Assembly (NCBI GenBank): GCA_016295505.1
Contig: JAEDLC010000041.1
Coordinates: forward strand, 1 to 14,604
DNA length: 14,604 nt
Origin: Dorea sp.
Lineage (GTDB): Bacteria > Bacillota_A > Clostridia > Lachnospirales > Lachnospiraceae
Direction of reading: 5' to 3'
Shown here piece after piece: positions 6,648 to 14,436 of the stretch. Under the pieces are notes generated by a model. That model did no database searches and had not been told where the DNA came from. It worked only from the letters and a program-made list of their open reading frames with translations. Position 1 is the stretch's first letter. Each line of letters opens with the position of its first letter. Both the position numbers and the translations under genes were made by a program.

Positions 6648-8054
6648 TTATCTTTTCTTCTTCGGCATAATGTGTACTGCATTTCCTTCTATATCTTCCA
6701 GAGCCTCAACAACTCCTTCATTGTAAGTCGGATGAGCACGCATACCCTTTGCTACCTGCTGAACTGTCAGGCGATTTACAACAGCGGTCACAAATTCCCC
6801 GATCATGTCTGTCGCTCTTGCACACATCATCTGTGCTCCCAGTATGACATCCGTATCCGCTTCTGCAATTACTTTTATAAATCCTCGTTCTTCTTTTGTG
6901 ATCAGAGACTTTCCATTTGCGCTCATGATAAACTTTCCGACCTTCACTGACAGTCCCTGTTCCTTTGCTTCATCCTCTGTGATTCCGACAGATGCGATCT
7001 CCGGATCTGTATATACGCATCCCGGTACTGTATGAACATCCACAGATGGCTCTTTTCCGGCAATCTTATCTGCAACATATACGCCCTGTGCACTTGCCAG
7101 ATGTGCAAGCTGCATTCCCCTGATCAGGTCTCCGATTGCATAGACGCCCTCAATGCTGGTGCGATATTCTTCATCAACCACCACGCGTCCACGCTCCATC
7201 TCAGGCTCAACACCTTCTCCAAACAAGCCATCCGTATTCGGACATCTGCCTACTGCACATAATACATACTGAGCAGAAGCTCTGACTTCTTTCTCTTTTT
7301 CAACAAACACACACGTGTATTGATCACCTTCCTGCTCTACTCTCTGAACAGCTGCGGATGTATGGATATCAACCCCACGCTTTTTCAGAATCATTTTCAG
7401 ATTCTGGGAGATCTCTTTATCCATATTTGGAATCAATCGCGGCATAGCCTCTACAATAGTAACCTTACATCCAAGATTGGAATATACGCTGGCAAACTCT
7501 ACGCTGATGACTCCACCTCCGATGATCACGAGACTCTCAGGCATCTCTTCCAGACGGAACAGTTCATCGCTGGTAAGTACTCCAGGAAGATCCAGTCCCG
7601 GAATCGGCAGTACCAGTGGCTTTGACCCTGCTGCAAGAATCACATTCTCTGCTTCATAGCAGGACTCACCTTCCTCTGTAACAACTCTTACTGCCTTTCC
7701 CTTTTCCAGAGTACCTTTTCCGGAAAGAAATGTTACCCCATTCGCTTTCAGAAGCTGATCGATTCCCTGACACAGTTTGTCGGTCGTCTCCTGTTTATAT
7801 GCGACTATTTTTCCATAGTCGAACTGTACATCGGATGCGGTAACTCCAAAGCGTTCACTTTCCTGCATCTCTCTGTATAGAGAAGACGCATGGATCATTG
7901 CCTTTGCCGGAATACATCCTCTGTTCAGACAAGTTCCTCCAACTCTTCTGTTCTCCACGATTGCTGTGTGAAGTCCCGCTTTTGCAGCTTTAATTGCTGC
8001 TACGTATCCTCCGGGTCCTGCACCGATTACAATGACATCAAATTTTTCTCCCAT
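6648..8054 (-). CDS. lpdA: Dihydrolipoyl dehydrogenase (L-protein)
   Basis: FAD enzyme that reoxidises dihydrolipoyl-GcvH with NAD+, completing the glycine cleavage cycle; could also serve other lipoyl complexes. The 468-residue protein has the FAD motif GAGPGG at 11-16, the redox disulfide C42-C47 in GGTCLNRGCIPAKA, a second dinucleotide motif GGGVISVEFASVY near 180, a central ATG-like AIGD FAD segment near 310, and the catalytic H441/E446 pair in HPTYNE. There is no N-terminal lipoyl domain. ATG 8054 has AAAGGAG 9 nt upstream. It lies 14 nt after lplA and 23 nt before fhs. The dedicated copy in a gcv operon suggests its main partner is GcvH. Confidence 0.97.
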   Translation of the reverse strand: MGEKFDVIVIGAGPGGYVAAIKAAKAGLHTAIVENRRVGGTCLNRGCIPAKAMIHASSLYREMQESERFGVTASDVQFDYGKIVAYKQETTDKLCQGIDQLLKANGVTFLSGKGTLEKGKAVRVVTEEGESCYEAENVILAAGSKPLVLPIPGLDLPGVLTSDELFRLEEMPESLVIIGGGVISVEFASVYSNLGCKVTIVEAMPRLIPNMDKEISQNLKMILKKRGVDIHTSAAVQRVEQEGDQYTCVFVEKEKEVRASAQYVLCAVGRCPNTDGLFGEGVEPEMERGRVVVDEEYRTSIEGVYAIGDLIRGMQLAHLASAQGVYVADKIAGKEPSVDVHTVPGCVYTDPEIASVGITEDEAKEQGLSVKVGKFIMSANGKSLITKEERGFIKVIAEADTDVILGAQMMCARATDMIGEFVTAVVNRLTVQQVAKGMRAHPTYNEGVVEALEDIEGNAVHIMPKKKR

Positions 8055-8068
8055 TGTCTGCTTCTCCT

Positions 8069-9067
8069 TTATAAATCTATCGATTCAATCCATGCAATGA
8101 TATCCTTCATCATCTGGTCTTCCTCTTTATCCTTGGACCAGTAAAGACTAAGTTCTGCACAGATTGCCTTTTTGTCATAACGGACACTCTTCAGATAACG
8201 GCTGACCTCTTCAATAAAAGCAGGTTTCATAGAATCTGAATATACATTTACATCTTTAATCCTTCCGTTTCTGACCTGCATCTGCAAAGTTACCTGTCCC
8301 CACGGGAAACGATTGGATAATTCATACTGAAATTCCAGTTTTCTTCCGAATATCCAGTTCCAGGAAGCGAATTTCTGTGTTCTTTCTTCCACCTCATCTG
8401 CATCCAGATCCGTGTCCTTCAGAATATTTGCTTTCAGTCCATAGACCTCCTCAAAAGCTTCCAGAAGTTTCTTCTTCAGTTCATCTACGGTAAGATCCGG
8501 TGCATATTCTGTCAGATTCGCTACTCTGGCCCTTACAGAATCCACGCCTTTTGATTTCAGTTTATCCTTTGATACAGTCAGATATCTGGATAATTCTCCA
8601 AGATTGACATTGACCATCAGAGTTCCATGGTGATAGCAGCAGTCTCCCTGCTCATAAAATGCATTTCCTGAAAACTTGTGACCGTCGATCAATATATCAT
8701 TACGCCCGGATTTTTCTGCATGAATTCCAAGCTTTTTCACCGCTTCCAGAATGACATTCAGCTGTCTGTCCACATTATAATTTTCTTTTCTCACAAGAAA
8801 TGTAAAGTTCAGGTTTCCCAGATCATGATACACTGCTCCGCCGCCGGAAAGTCTTCGAACCGGATATCCGTCTTCCTCCTCCAGCTTACTTACCAGACAT
8901 TCTTTCCATGCATTCTGGTTACGTCCGATTACGACCGTATTTCTGTTCTGCCAGAGATACAGGATACATTCCTCTTTATCACAATGGAGGAGTAGATACT
9001 CCTCCATCGCAAGATTCCGATAGGGGTATGTATTAGCCGTTTCTATGTATGTTATCTTTTCAATCAT
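8069..9067 (-). CDS. lplA: Lipoate-protein ligase A
   Basis: Activates free lipoate with ATP and attaches it to a lysine of a lipoyl protein, here most likely K63 of GcvH. The 332-residue length covers a catalytic domain plus a C-terminal accessory domain, as in full LplA. The lipoate/biotin-ligase signature RRLSGGGAVYHD is at 71-82, the conserved lysine is K131 in DGHKFSGNAFY, and HHGTLMVNVN follows at about 146-155. ATG 9067 has GAGGT about 6 nt upstream. The 36-nt gap after gcvPB is AT-rich and shows no terminator. Location inside the glycine-cleavage operon implies co-regulation of H-protein synthesis and lipoylation. No lipA or lipB is in the window, so scavenging of external lipoate is possible but not shown. 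Confidence 0.95.
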   Translation of the reverse strand: MIEKITYIETANTYPYRNLAMEEYLLLHCDKEECILYLWQNRNTVVIGRNQNAWKECLVSKLEEEDGYPVRRLSGGGAVYHDLGNLNFTFLVRKENYNVDRQLNVILEAVKKLGIHAEKSGRNDILIDGHKFSGNAFYEQGDCCYHHGTLMVNVNLGELSRYLTVSKDKLKSKGVDSVRARVANLTEYAPDLTVDELKKKLLEAFEEVYGLKANILKDTDLDADEVEERTQKFASWNWIFGRKLEFQYELSNRFPWGQVTLQMQVRNGRIKDVNVYSDSMKPAFIEEVSRYLKSVRYDKKAICAELSLYWSKDKEEDQMMKDIIAWIESIDL

Positions 9068-9103
9068 TTCTATACCTCATTCAGAATATCATTATATAAC
9101 TAT

Positions 9104-10528
9104 TTAAAATTCGTATTTTAATACCGGATGTCTTGCAGCTCCTACTTCGTCCAGTCTCGTTACAGGCGTACGAACCGGTGCATTATGGAGCTGTTCTGCA
9201 TCTTCTCCTGCCAATGCATACAGATCTCTGAACACCTGAATTGCTTCGTCCAGTGTTTCTTTGGACTCTGTTTCTGTAGGTTCCACCATCAGAGCTTCCT
9301 CTACGATCAGCGGGAAGTACATTGTAGGCGGATGAATGCCGTTATCCAGAAGTCCTTTTGCAATATCCATTGCAGAAACGCCTGTCTTCTTCTTCAGGTC
9401 AGAAAGACTCATTACGAACTCATGCATACATACTTCATCGTAAGCCATGGTATAGAGATCTTTCAGCTTATGCATCATATAATTTGCATTCAGAACTGCA
9501 TTCTGACTCGCCTCCGGAATTCCTTCTTTGCCAAGAGTCATCACATATGTAAGTGCTCTTACGACAACCAGGAAGTTTCCATAAAAGTCTTTCATTTCGC
9601 CGATACTGTTCTCTGCCTTTTTGAAGCTGAGTTCATCTGTTCCCTCAACAAGTACGGATGGAAGGAACTGTGCCAGATGCTCTTTGCATCCTACCGGTCC
9701 GCTTCCCGGTCCACCTCCGCCGTGCGGGGTTGAGAATGTCTTATGAAGATTCAGATGGATAACATCAAATCCCATATCACCCGGGCGAACGGTACCCATG
9801 ACTGCATTTAAGTTCGCGCCGTCATAGTAGCACTGACCGCCACACTCATGGATGATCTTCGTAATTTCAAGAATATTTTTGTCAAACAGACCTACTGTAT
9901 TCGGATTCGTCAGCATCAGACCTGCCACATCGTCGCCTGCTGCTTCGCGCAGTTTTTCAAGGTCTACGCATCCATCCGGTCCGGACGGAATGCTGACTAC
10001 AGAAAATCCTGCCATTACCGCACTTGCAGGGTTGGTTCCATGAGCAGAGTCCGGAACGATGATCTTAGTACGCTTTTTATCTCCTCTGCTCTCATGATAA
10101 GCTTTGATCAGGAGAAGACCTGTAAATTCACCGTGTGCACCAGCTGCCGGCTGCAGTGTCATGTTCGTCATACCTGTGATTTCACACAGATATTCTTCTA
10201 ACGTTTTCATAACTTCCATACATCCCTGAACCGTATGTGCCGGCTGCAGTGGATGAATCTCTGTAAATCCCGGAAGTGCTGCCATATCTTCATTGATCTT
10301 TGGATTGTATTTCATGGTACAGGAGCCAAGCGGATAGAATCCGTCATTTACTCCGTGGCATTTCTTCGCAAGCTCTGTGTAGTGTCTGCTAATCTCATTT
10401 TCGGAAAGCTCTGGTAAATGAAGTGCAAGCTCTCTGCGATTCTTTTCTTCAGGCAGAACTACTTCTACATCACATTCCGGCAACAGACTTAAGCCTCTGC
10501 CTTCTTTTCCTTTTTCAAATATTAACAT
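9104..10528 (-). CDS. gcvPB: Glycine decarboxylase subunit 2 (P-protein, PLP-binding)
   Basis: C-terminal half of the split P-protein. With GcvPA it decarboxylates glycine and loads the aminomethyl group onto lipoyl-GcvH. The 474-residue protein carries the pyridoxal-phosphate lysine K263 in NLHKTFSTPHGGGGPG, and the segment DSAHGTNPASA at about 160-170 typical of this subunit. YPLGSCTMKYNPK near 65-77 is also characteristic. ATG 10528 gives the normal MLIFEKGK start; the SD AAAGGGGGTG lies across the end of gcvPA. Only 3 nt separate it from the gcvPA stop, consistent with coupled synthesis of a 1:1 complex. The full set of motifs is intact. Confidence 0.97.
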   Translation of the reverse strand: MLIFEKGKEGRGLSLLPECDVEVVLPEEKNRRELALHLPELSENEISRHYTELAKKCHGVNDGFYPLGSCTMKYNPKINEDMAALPGFTEIHPLQPAHTVQGCMEVMKTLEEYLCEITGMTNMTLQPAAGAHGEFTGLLLIKAYHESRGDKKRTKIIVPDSAHGTNPASAVMAGFSVVSIPSGPDGCVDLEKLREAAGDDVAGLMLTNPNTVGLFDKNILEITKIIHECGGQCYYDGANLNAVMGTVRPGDMGFDVIHLNLHKTFSTPHGGGGPGSGPVGCKEHLAQFLPSVLVEGTDELSFKKAENSIGEMKDFYGNFLVVVRALTYVMTLGKEGIPEASQNAVLNANYMMHKLKDLYTMAYDEVCMHEFVMSLSDLKKKTGVSAMDIAKGLLDNGIHPPTMYFPLIVEEALMVEPTETESKETLDEAIQVFRDLYALAGEDAEQLHNAPVRTPVTRLDEVGAARHPVLKYEF

Positions 10529-10531
10529 CCA

Positions 10532-11842
10532 TTACACCCCCTTTATGATAGAAACTGCTCTGTCAATGTCTTCTTTGCTGTTCATCTCTGTACAGCACCA
10601 TAAGATCCTGTGTTCATCCAGAGGATAACCGCCAAGGATTCCTTCACCTTCCAATGCAAAAAGCACTTTTTCTGCAGGTGTCTCAGATACGGTAACAAAT
10701 TCATGGAAGAATTCTCCCTTATTCTCCACCTGATATCCGATGCCCTCCAGCTCTTTTGCCATATAATGTGCTTTTGATGTACACTGAACAGCTATATTTT
10801 TCAGACCTTCACTTCCTACAGATGCCAGATAAACACCAACTGCCAGCGCGCATAATGCCTGGTTAGAACAGATATTACTGGAAGCTTTTTCTCTTCTGAT
10901 ATGCTGCTCTCTTGCCTGCAGAGTCAGTACATAACCGGTCTTTCCATTATGATCGGTTGTCTGTCCGACAATTCTTCCCGGAAGTTTTCTTGTCATTGCT
11001 GATACACATGCCATGAATCCCACATATGGTCCGCCAAATGCCAGTGGGAGTCCAAGTGGCTGTCCTTCACCAACTGCTACATCTGCGCCATATTCTCTCG
11101 GAGTTTTTACAACACCAAGAGAAATAGGATTTACACCCATAATGTATTTTGCTCCGGCTTCATGTGCGATTTCTCCGATTGCCTGCGCATCTTCCAGGTT
11201 ACCATAATAGTTTGGATGCTGGATATATACACACGCTGTTGTCTTGTCAATCAGCTCGCGAAGTGCATCCCGATCTGTAACACCATCTTTCTGCGGTACA
11301 ATGACCAGTTCCATTTCATTTCCGTAGCAATATGTTTTTACTGTTTCCAGTACCTTCGGATCTGTTGTCGCTGAAACCAGCGCCTTTGCTCTCTTTCTTT
11401 CACGACACATTGCAACACTTTCTGCTGCTGCAGTTCCTCCGTCATATACAGATGCGTTGGAGGTATCCATACCGGTAATCTCACAGATCATTGTCTGATA
11501 TTCAAAGATAGACTGCAGAATTCCCTGACTGATTTCTGCCTGATACGGAGTATACGCCGTCATCAGATTTTCCTTTGATAATACACTTTTTACAATAGAC
11601 GGAATATAATGTCTATATGCCCCTGCTCCACGGAAAATCACCGGAAATACCTGATTCTTTTCCGCAAGCTTTGTCATTTTCTTCCGAACTTCCAATTCAG
11701 ACATACCATCAGGAATCTGAAGTCCGCCCTTTACTTTCACTTCGTCCGGAATATGACCGAACAGTTCTTCCATAGATTCAAAACCAATCTCAGCAAGCAT
11801 TTCTTTTTGTTCCTGCTTTGTTCCCGGAATATAAGTTCCCAT
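10532..11842 (-). CDS. gcvPA: Glycine decarboxylase subunit 1 (P-protein)
   Basis: N-terminal half of the split P-protein, partner of GcvPB in an alpha2beta2 enzyme in bacteria of this type. The 436-residue length is standard. Family segments: GAGAYRHYIPSIV at 72-84, TAYTPYQAEISQG at about 95-107, and YDGGTAAAES at 133-142. It lacks the PLP lysine, as expected for this subunit. ATG 11842 has AAAGGCGGTGA upstream. The gap to gcvH is 42 nt and to gcvPB 3 nt. No frameshift or missing motif is seen. Confidence 0.97.
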   Translation of the reverse strand: MGTYIPGTKQEQKEMLAEIGFESMEELFGHIPDEVKVKGGLQIPDGMSELEVRKKMTKLAEKNQVFPVIFRGAGAYRHYIPSIVKSVLSKENLMTAYTPYQAEISQGILQSIFEYQTMICEITGMDTSNASVYDGGTAAAESVAMCRERKRAKALVSATTDPKVLETVKTYCYGNEMELVIVPQKDGVTDRDALRELIDKTTACVYIQHPNYYGNLEDAQAIGEIAHEAGAKYIMGVNPISLGVVKTPREYGADVAVGEGQPLGLPLAFGGPYVGFMACVSAMTRKLPGRIVGQTTDHNGKTGYVLTLQAREQHIRREKASSNICSNQALCALAVGVYLASVGSEGLKNIAVQCTSKAHYMAKELEGIGYQVENKGEFFHEFVTVSETPAEKVLFALEGEGILGGYPLDEHRILWCCTEMNSKEDIDRAVSIIKGV

Positions 11843-11884
11843 AAAGTGTCACCGCCTTTCTACGATTTTTATTTCACGCTTAAA

Positions 11885-12265
11885 TTATTCCTGCTCACTT
11901 TCTACAAATGCTTTATATTCTTCAGCGGATAAGAGTTCTTCTTTTTCCGTAATATCTTTTACTTTTACAAACCAAGCTTCATAAGGTTCTTCATTGATCT
12001 TTTCCGGAGCATCCATAAGTTCTTCATTGATCTCGCATACGGTTCCTGATACCGGTGCATATACATCAGATACTGCCTTTACAGACTCTACATCTGAGAA
12101 AGCTTCTCCTACAGAGATCTCATCTCCTTCTTCCGGAAGGTTTACAAATACCAGATCACCAAGCTCTGACTGTGCATAATCAGTAAGACCAATTACTGCA
12201 ATATCTCCTTCTTCCTTTACCCATTCGTGTGATTTTGAATATAATAATCCTTCTCTTAATTCCAT
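11885..12265 (-). CDS. gcvH: Glycine cleavage system H protein
   Basis: Small lipoyl carrier that shuttles the aminomethyl intermediate between the P-, T- and L-proteins. The 126-residue length and the lipoyl-lysine context ESVKAVSDVYAPVSG (K63) are those of true GcvH. SKSHEWV near 10-17 and GLTDYAQSELGDLVFVNLP at about 26-44 are also typical. The C-terminus is acidic (ending ESEQE). It lies 50 nt after gcvT, the largest gap within the run, and 42 nt before gcvPA. It would be lipoylated by the LplA encoded three genes downstream. Confidence 0.97.
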   Translation of the reverse strand: MELREGLLYSKSHEWVKEEGDIAVIGLTDYAQSELGDLVFVNLPEEGDEISVGEAFSDVESVKAVSDVYAPVSGTVCEINEELMDAPEKINEEPYEAWFVKVKDITEKEELLSAEEYKAFVESEQE

Positions 12266-12290
12266 TTTATTTTCTCCTTTTCTCTCTTTG

Positions 12291-12330
12291 ATTCTTATTT
12301 GCTTCTTTTTAATTCTTATTTACTTCTTTT
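12291..12330 (-). repeat. 21-bp-period tandem duplication of the gcvT end
   Basis: Two copies of a 19-nt segment, at 12330-12312 and 12309-12291, differ at one position (AAAAGAAGT versus AAAAGAAGC, then AAATAAGAAT). The first copy encodes the last residues KRSK and the TAA stop of gcvT. The second lies just after the stop and, since the period is 21, repeats KRSK-stop in the same frame. It makes a backup stop and lengthens the gcvT-gcvH gap. Confidence 0.75.
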
Positions 12331-13404
12331 ATAGAACGGAAGTGCTACCACTTCTGCTTCTACCTTACGTCCTCTGACTTCCACTTCTAATTTGTCACCA
12401 ATTGCAGCTGTTCCTTCGCCAACCAGTGCCATTGCGATCGGATATCCAAGATACGGACAATGTGTACCGGACGTTGTCATACCAATCTTTTCACCATCTT
12501 TGAACACTTCCTGGTGCTCTCTGATAATGCCTCGGCCGGTTACTTTCAGACCGATACGGGTCCTCTGTGGTTCTTTTTTCTCCTCCAGAGCAGCCTTTCC
12601 GATGAAGTCCTCTTTTGCCATCTTAACTGCGAATCCAAGTCCGGTCTCCAGCGGAGATACCGTATCATCCATCTCATGACCGTAAAGTGGCATTGCTGCT
12701 TCCATACGCAATGTATCTCTTGCTCCGAGTCCGCAAGGAATCAGACCTTCTTCTTTTCCATTTTCCAGAAGCGCATCCCACATCTTCTCTGCATTGCTGC
12801 TGTCCAGATACAGCTCAACTCCGTCTTCTCCTGTATATCCCGTCTTGGAAATGATACATGGGATTCCGGCAACTTCGGTATCAAATACCGCATGATAATA
12901 TTTCTTCGGAATATTTTCTTCTGCAGTAAGCTTTCTCAGGATATCCATTGCCTTTGGTCCCTGCAGTGCCAGCTGTGCATACTGTGCGGATACATCCGTA
13001 AATGTAACTTCGCCAAACTGATGATCCAGCATCCACTGATAATCCTTATCCTTATTTGCTGCATTCACAACGATAAAATAATGTTCATCTGACTTCTTGT
13101 ACACGATCAGGTCATCGACTGTTCCGCCATTTTCATTACACATCGGGCTGTATCTTGCCTGTCCGTCTACCATATTGTCAAAATTGTTGGTCAGAATCAT
13201 CTGAAGATTCTTCAGTGCATCTTTTCCTTCACACAGTACTTCGCCCATATGAGACACATCAAACAGACCTGCCTGTGTACGAACTGCCATATGCTCTTTG
13301 ATCACGCCTGCTCCGTACTGTACCGGAAGCAGATATCCGCCAAATGGTACGATCTTTCCTCCGGCTTTTACATGCGCATCATATAATGGTGTTTTCAGTT
13401 CCAT
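12316..13404 (-). CDS. gcvT: Aminomethyltransferase (glycine cleavage T protein)
   Basis: Transfers the methylene carbon from aminomethyl-lipoyl-GcvH to THF, giving 5,10-methylene-THF and ammonia. The 362-residue length is normal. Features include TPLYDAHVKAGGKIVPFGGY near the N-terminus, LFDVSHMGE at 47-55, and GGTVDDLIVYK at 93-103 with the catalytic-region aspartates D97/D98. GLGARDTLRMEAAMPLYGHE in the middle to C-terminal region is also typical. ATG 13404 has GGAGGAG about 5-6 nt upstream. First gene after the glycine riboswitch, so it receives the regulated transcript. The last codons and stop are duplicated just downstream. Confidence 0.97.
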   Translation of the reverse strand: MELKTPLYDAHVKAGGKIVPFGGYLLPVQYGAGVIKEHMAVRTQAGLFDVSHMGEVLCEGKDALKNLQMILTNNFDNMVDGQARYSPMCNENGGTVDDLIVYKKSDEHYFIVVNAANKDKDYQWMLDHQFGEVTFTDVSAQYAQLALQGPKAMDILRKLTAEENIPKKYYHAVFDTEVAGIPCIISKTGYTGEDGVELYLDSSNAEKMWDALLENGKEEGLIPCGLGARDTLRMEAAMPLYGHEMDDTVSPLETGLGFAVKMAKEDFIGKAALEEKKEPQRTRIGLKVTGRGIIREHQEVFKDGEKIGMTTSGTHCPYLGYPIAMALVGEGTAAIGDKLEVEVRGRKVEAEVVALPFYKRSK

Positions 13405-13440
13405 ATTTTCTCCTCCTTCTTTAACAGTGTTGTTCTGTCA

Positions 13441-13490
13441 AACAAGAAAGGAGCCCTAATTCTCCATAAAAATGGATATTACGGCTCCCT
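13441..13490 (-). terminator. Riboswitch expression-platform terminator
   Basis: In minus-strand RNA, AGGGAGCC (13490-13483) pairs with GGCTCCTT (13455-13448). An inner hairpin, TCCAT-TTTT-ATGGA, and a TAAT/ATTA helix extend the stem with small internal loops. A U-rich stretch (TTTCTTGTTT) begins at the end of the 3' arm. It lies between the ghost aptamer and gcvT, so it is the likely glycine-controlled attenuator. A smaller hairpin (TTGACAG/CTGTTAA) follows before the gcvT SD. Confidence 0.85.
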
Positions 13491-13494
13491 GTCG

Positions 13495-13622
13495 TCTGTC
13501 CTTCAGAGTATTGTCCGGATACGATTCCTTTGCCTGAGAGTTTCAAGCTGTATTGCTTTCTTTTGCCCCTTCGGCGTTTTGAACTTTTGCGTACAAAATC
13601 TCTCTCGTATCCATCAACCAAT
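13495..13622 (-). ncRNA. Glycine riboswitch, single aptamer with ghost aptamer
   Basis: One full aptamer is visible: P1 GGATACGA (13612-13605) pairs perfectly with TCGTATCC (13524-13517). The conserved core elements GCCGAAGGGGCAA (13575-13563) and CTCTCAGGCAAA (13540-13529) lie inside. A leader-linker kink-turn can be drawn: ATTG (13622-13619) pairs with CAAT (13513-13510), a GTT bulge, then tandem G-A/A-G pairs using GA (13615-13614) and GA (13515-13514). A second aptamer is reduced to TCTG-AAGGA-CAGA (13507-13495). Glycine riboswitches upstream of gcv operons usually turn expression on with glycine; here control is probably by the terminator just downstream. Confidence 0.95.
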
Positions 13623-13643
13623 TTACTTCTTTGATTTGGTCTT

Positions 13644-13672
13644 ATTATAGGTATTCATTTTCAAATTGTCAA
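13644..13672 (-). promoter_or_regulatory. Consensus sigma-A promoter of gcv operon
   Basis: TTGACA (13672-13667), a 17-nt spacer and TATAAT (13649-13644): an exact match to the housekeeping consensus at optimal spacing. The transcription start should be near 13637, about 15 nt before the riboswitch kink-turn leader. A perfect promoter implies high basal initiation, with control left to the riboswitch. Confidence 0.9.
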
Positions 13673-13749
13673 CAATCATTTTTGTATGTTTTTACCAATT
13701 TGTGTCGTTATTTCATTCACGATTTTGTTTATATTTTCACAGTATTAGA

Positions 13750-13775
13750 AAAACCCTCGTTTTTTCGAGGGTTTT
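13750..13775 (-). terminator. Strong terminator after the acetyltransferase gene
   Basis: A perfect 10-bp stem, AAAACCCTCG and CGAGGGTTTT with a 6-nt loop, followed on the minus strand by a further T. The A-tract and T-tract flank the GC core on both sides, so it could work in both directions. It lies 65 nt after the acetyltransferase stop and insulates the gcv promoter. The stretch 13776-13840 is AT-rich and I see nothing else in it. Confidence 0.9.
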
Positions 13776-13840
13776 CAAAGTTTTCATGCTCTACAATATA
13801 TTGATAATTCCAATGATTCCATAATAATTTTCCATACAAC

Positions 13841-14407
13841 TCAAAGTGTCTGAACGTCCCGAAAACGTGTCACCGCAGGCTGTATTTTCTGATGCTCTCC
13901 AATCTGCTTTTCCATCCATACCATGTTATACCAGCGATGAAATTTATATCCACACTGCCGGAACTCTCCTACCATCCGGTAACCCATCCTCTCATGAAAC
14001 CGTATGCTGTCCCGGGTCAGATAATCATCTTCCTCTCCCTGCGGACAGGCAATACACGCCTCCAGATTCAGGATATTCTGAAGTTTCAGAATCCGCTCCA
14101 ATTCCTCATATAATCTTCTGCCAACACCGAGACGCCTGCATTCCTTCTTTACATAAATCGATGTCTCTACCGCCCAGTCATATGCCGGACGTTCCTTAAA
14201 CGGGCTCACGTATGCATAACCCAACAGTTCCCCATCTTCCTCTGCGGCAAGATAAGGATACTTTGCCAGCACGCGGCTCATCCTTGCTCTGAATTCCTCC
14301 GGAGTCGGAACCTCATACTCGAAGGTAATTGCCGTCTGCTCCACATACGGAGCATAGATTTTCAGTAATTCTTCTGCATCATCCAGAGATGCGATTCGTA
14401 TTTGCAT
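13841..14407 (-). CDS. GNAT N-acetyltransferase, phosphinothricin-acetyltransferase-like
   Basis: A 188-residue single-domain GNAT protein that transfers acetyl from acetyl-CoA to an amine. The N-terminus (IRIASLDDAEELLKIYAPYV) and ITFEYEVPTPEEF segment resemble the Pat/MddA group, which acts on phosphinothricin, methionine sulfone or similar amino-acid analogues. The acetyl-CoA loop is RRLGVG at 91-96, and DSIRFHERMGYRMVGEFRQCGYKF near 133-156 is the typical C-terminal part. The true substrate cannot be read from the sequence. Start ATG 14407 has AAGGAGG 6 nt upstream; the frame is open to 14440 but that part overlaps the previous gene. It follows the nuclease gene by 29 nt and may share its transcript; it is separate from the gcv operon. 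Confidence 0.9.
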   Translation of the reverse strand: MQIRIASLDDAEELLKIYAPYVEQTAITFEYEVPTPEEFRARMSRVLAKYPYLAAEEDGELLGYAYVSPFKERPAYDWAVETSIYVKKECRRLGVGRRLYEELERILKLQNILNLEACIACPQGEEDDYLTRDSIRFHERMGYRMVGEFRQCGYKFHRWYNMVWMEKQIGEHQKIQPAVTRFRDVQTL

Positions 14408-14436
14408 GCACAGCCTCCTTCTTTTTATCTGAACAA

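Noticed and set aside
9091..9096. TATAAT in the gcvPB-lplA gap as an internal promoter
   Set aside because: The -10 match is exact, but the sequence 17 nt upstream (AAAATA) is not a -35 and there is no extended -10; the gap is simply AT-rich.
9128..9733. 201-codon plus-strand reading frame
   Set aside because: Antisense shadow of gcvPB; composition rich in Cys, His and Phe, as expected from reversed codons.
12460..13092. 210-codon plus-strand reading frame
   Set aside because: Antisense shadow of gcvT, with no motif or SD; the gcvT frame is intact and conserved throughout.
13421..13621. 66-codon minus-strand reading frame upstream of gcvT
   Set aside because: It covers the glycine riboswitch and terminator exactly; its sequence is explained by conserved RNA elements, it has no SD, and the peptide is basic and resembles no family.
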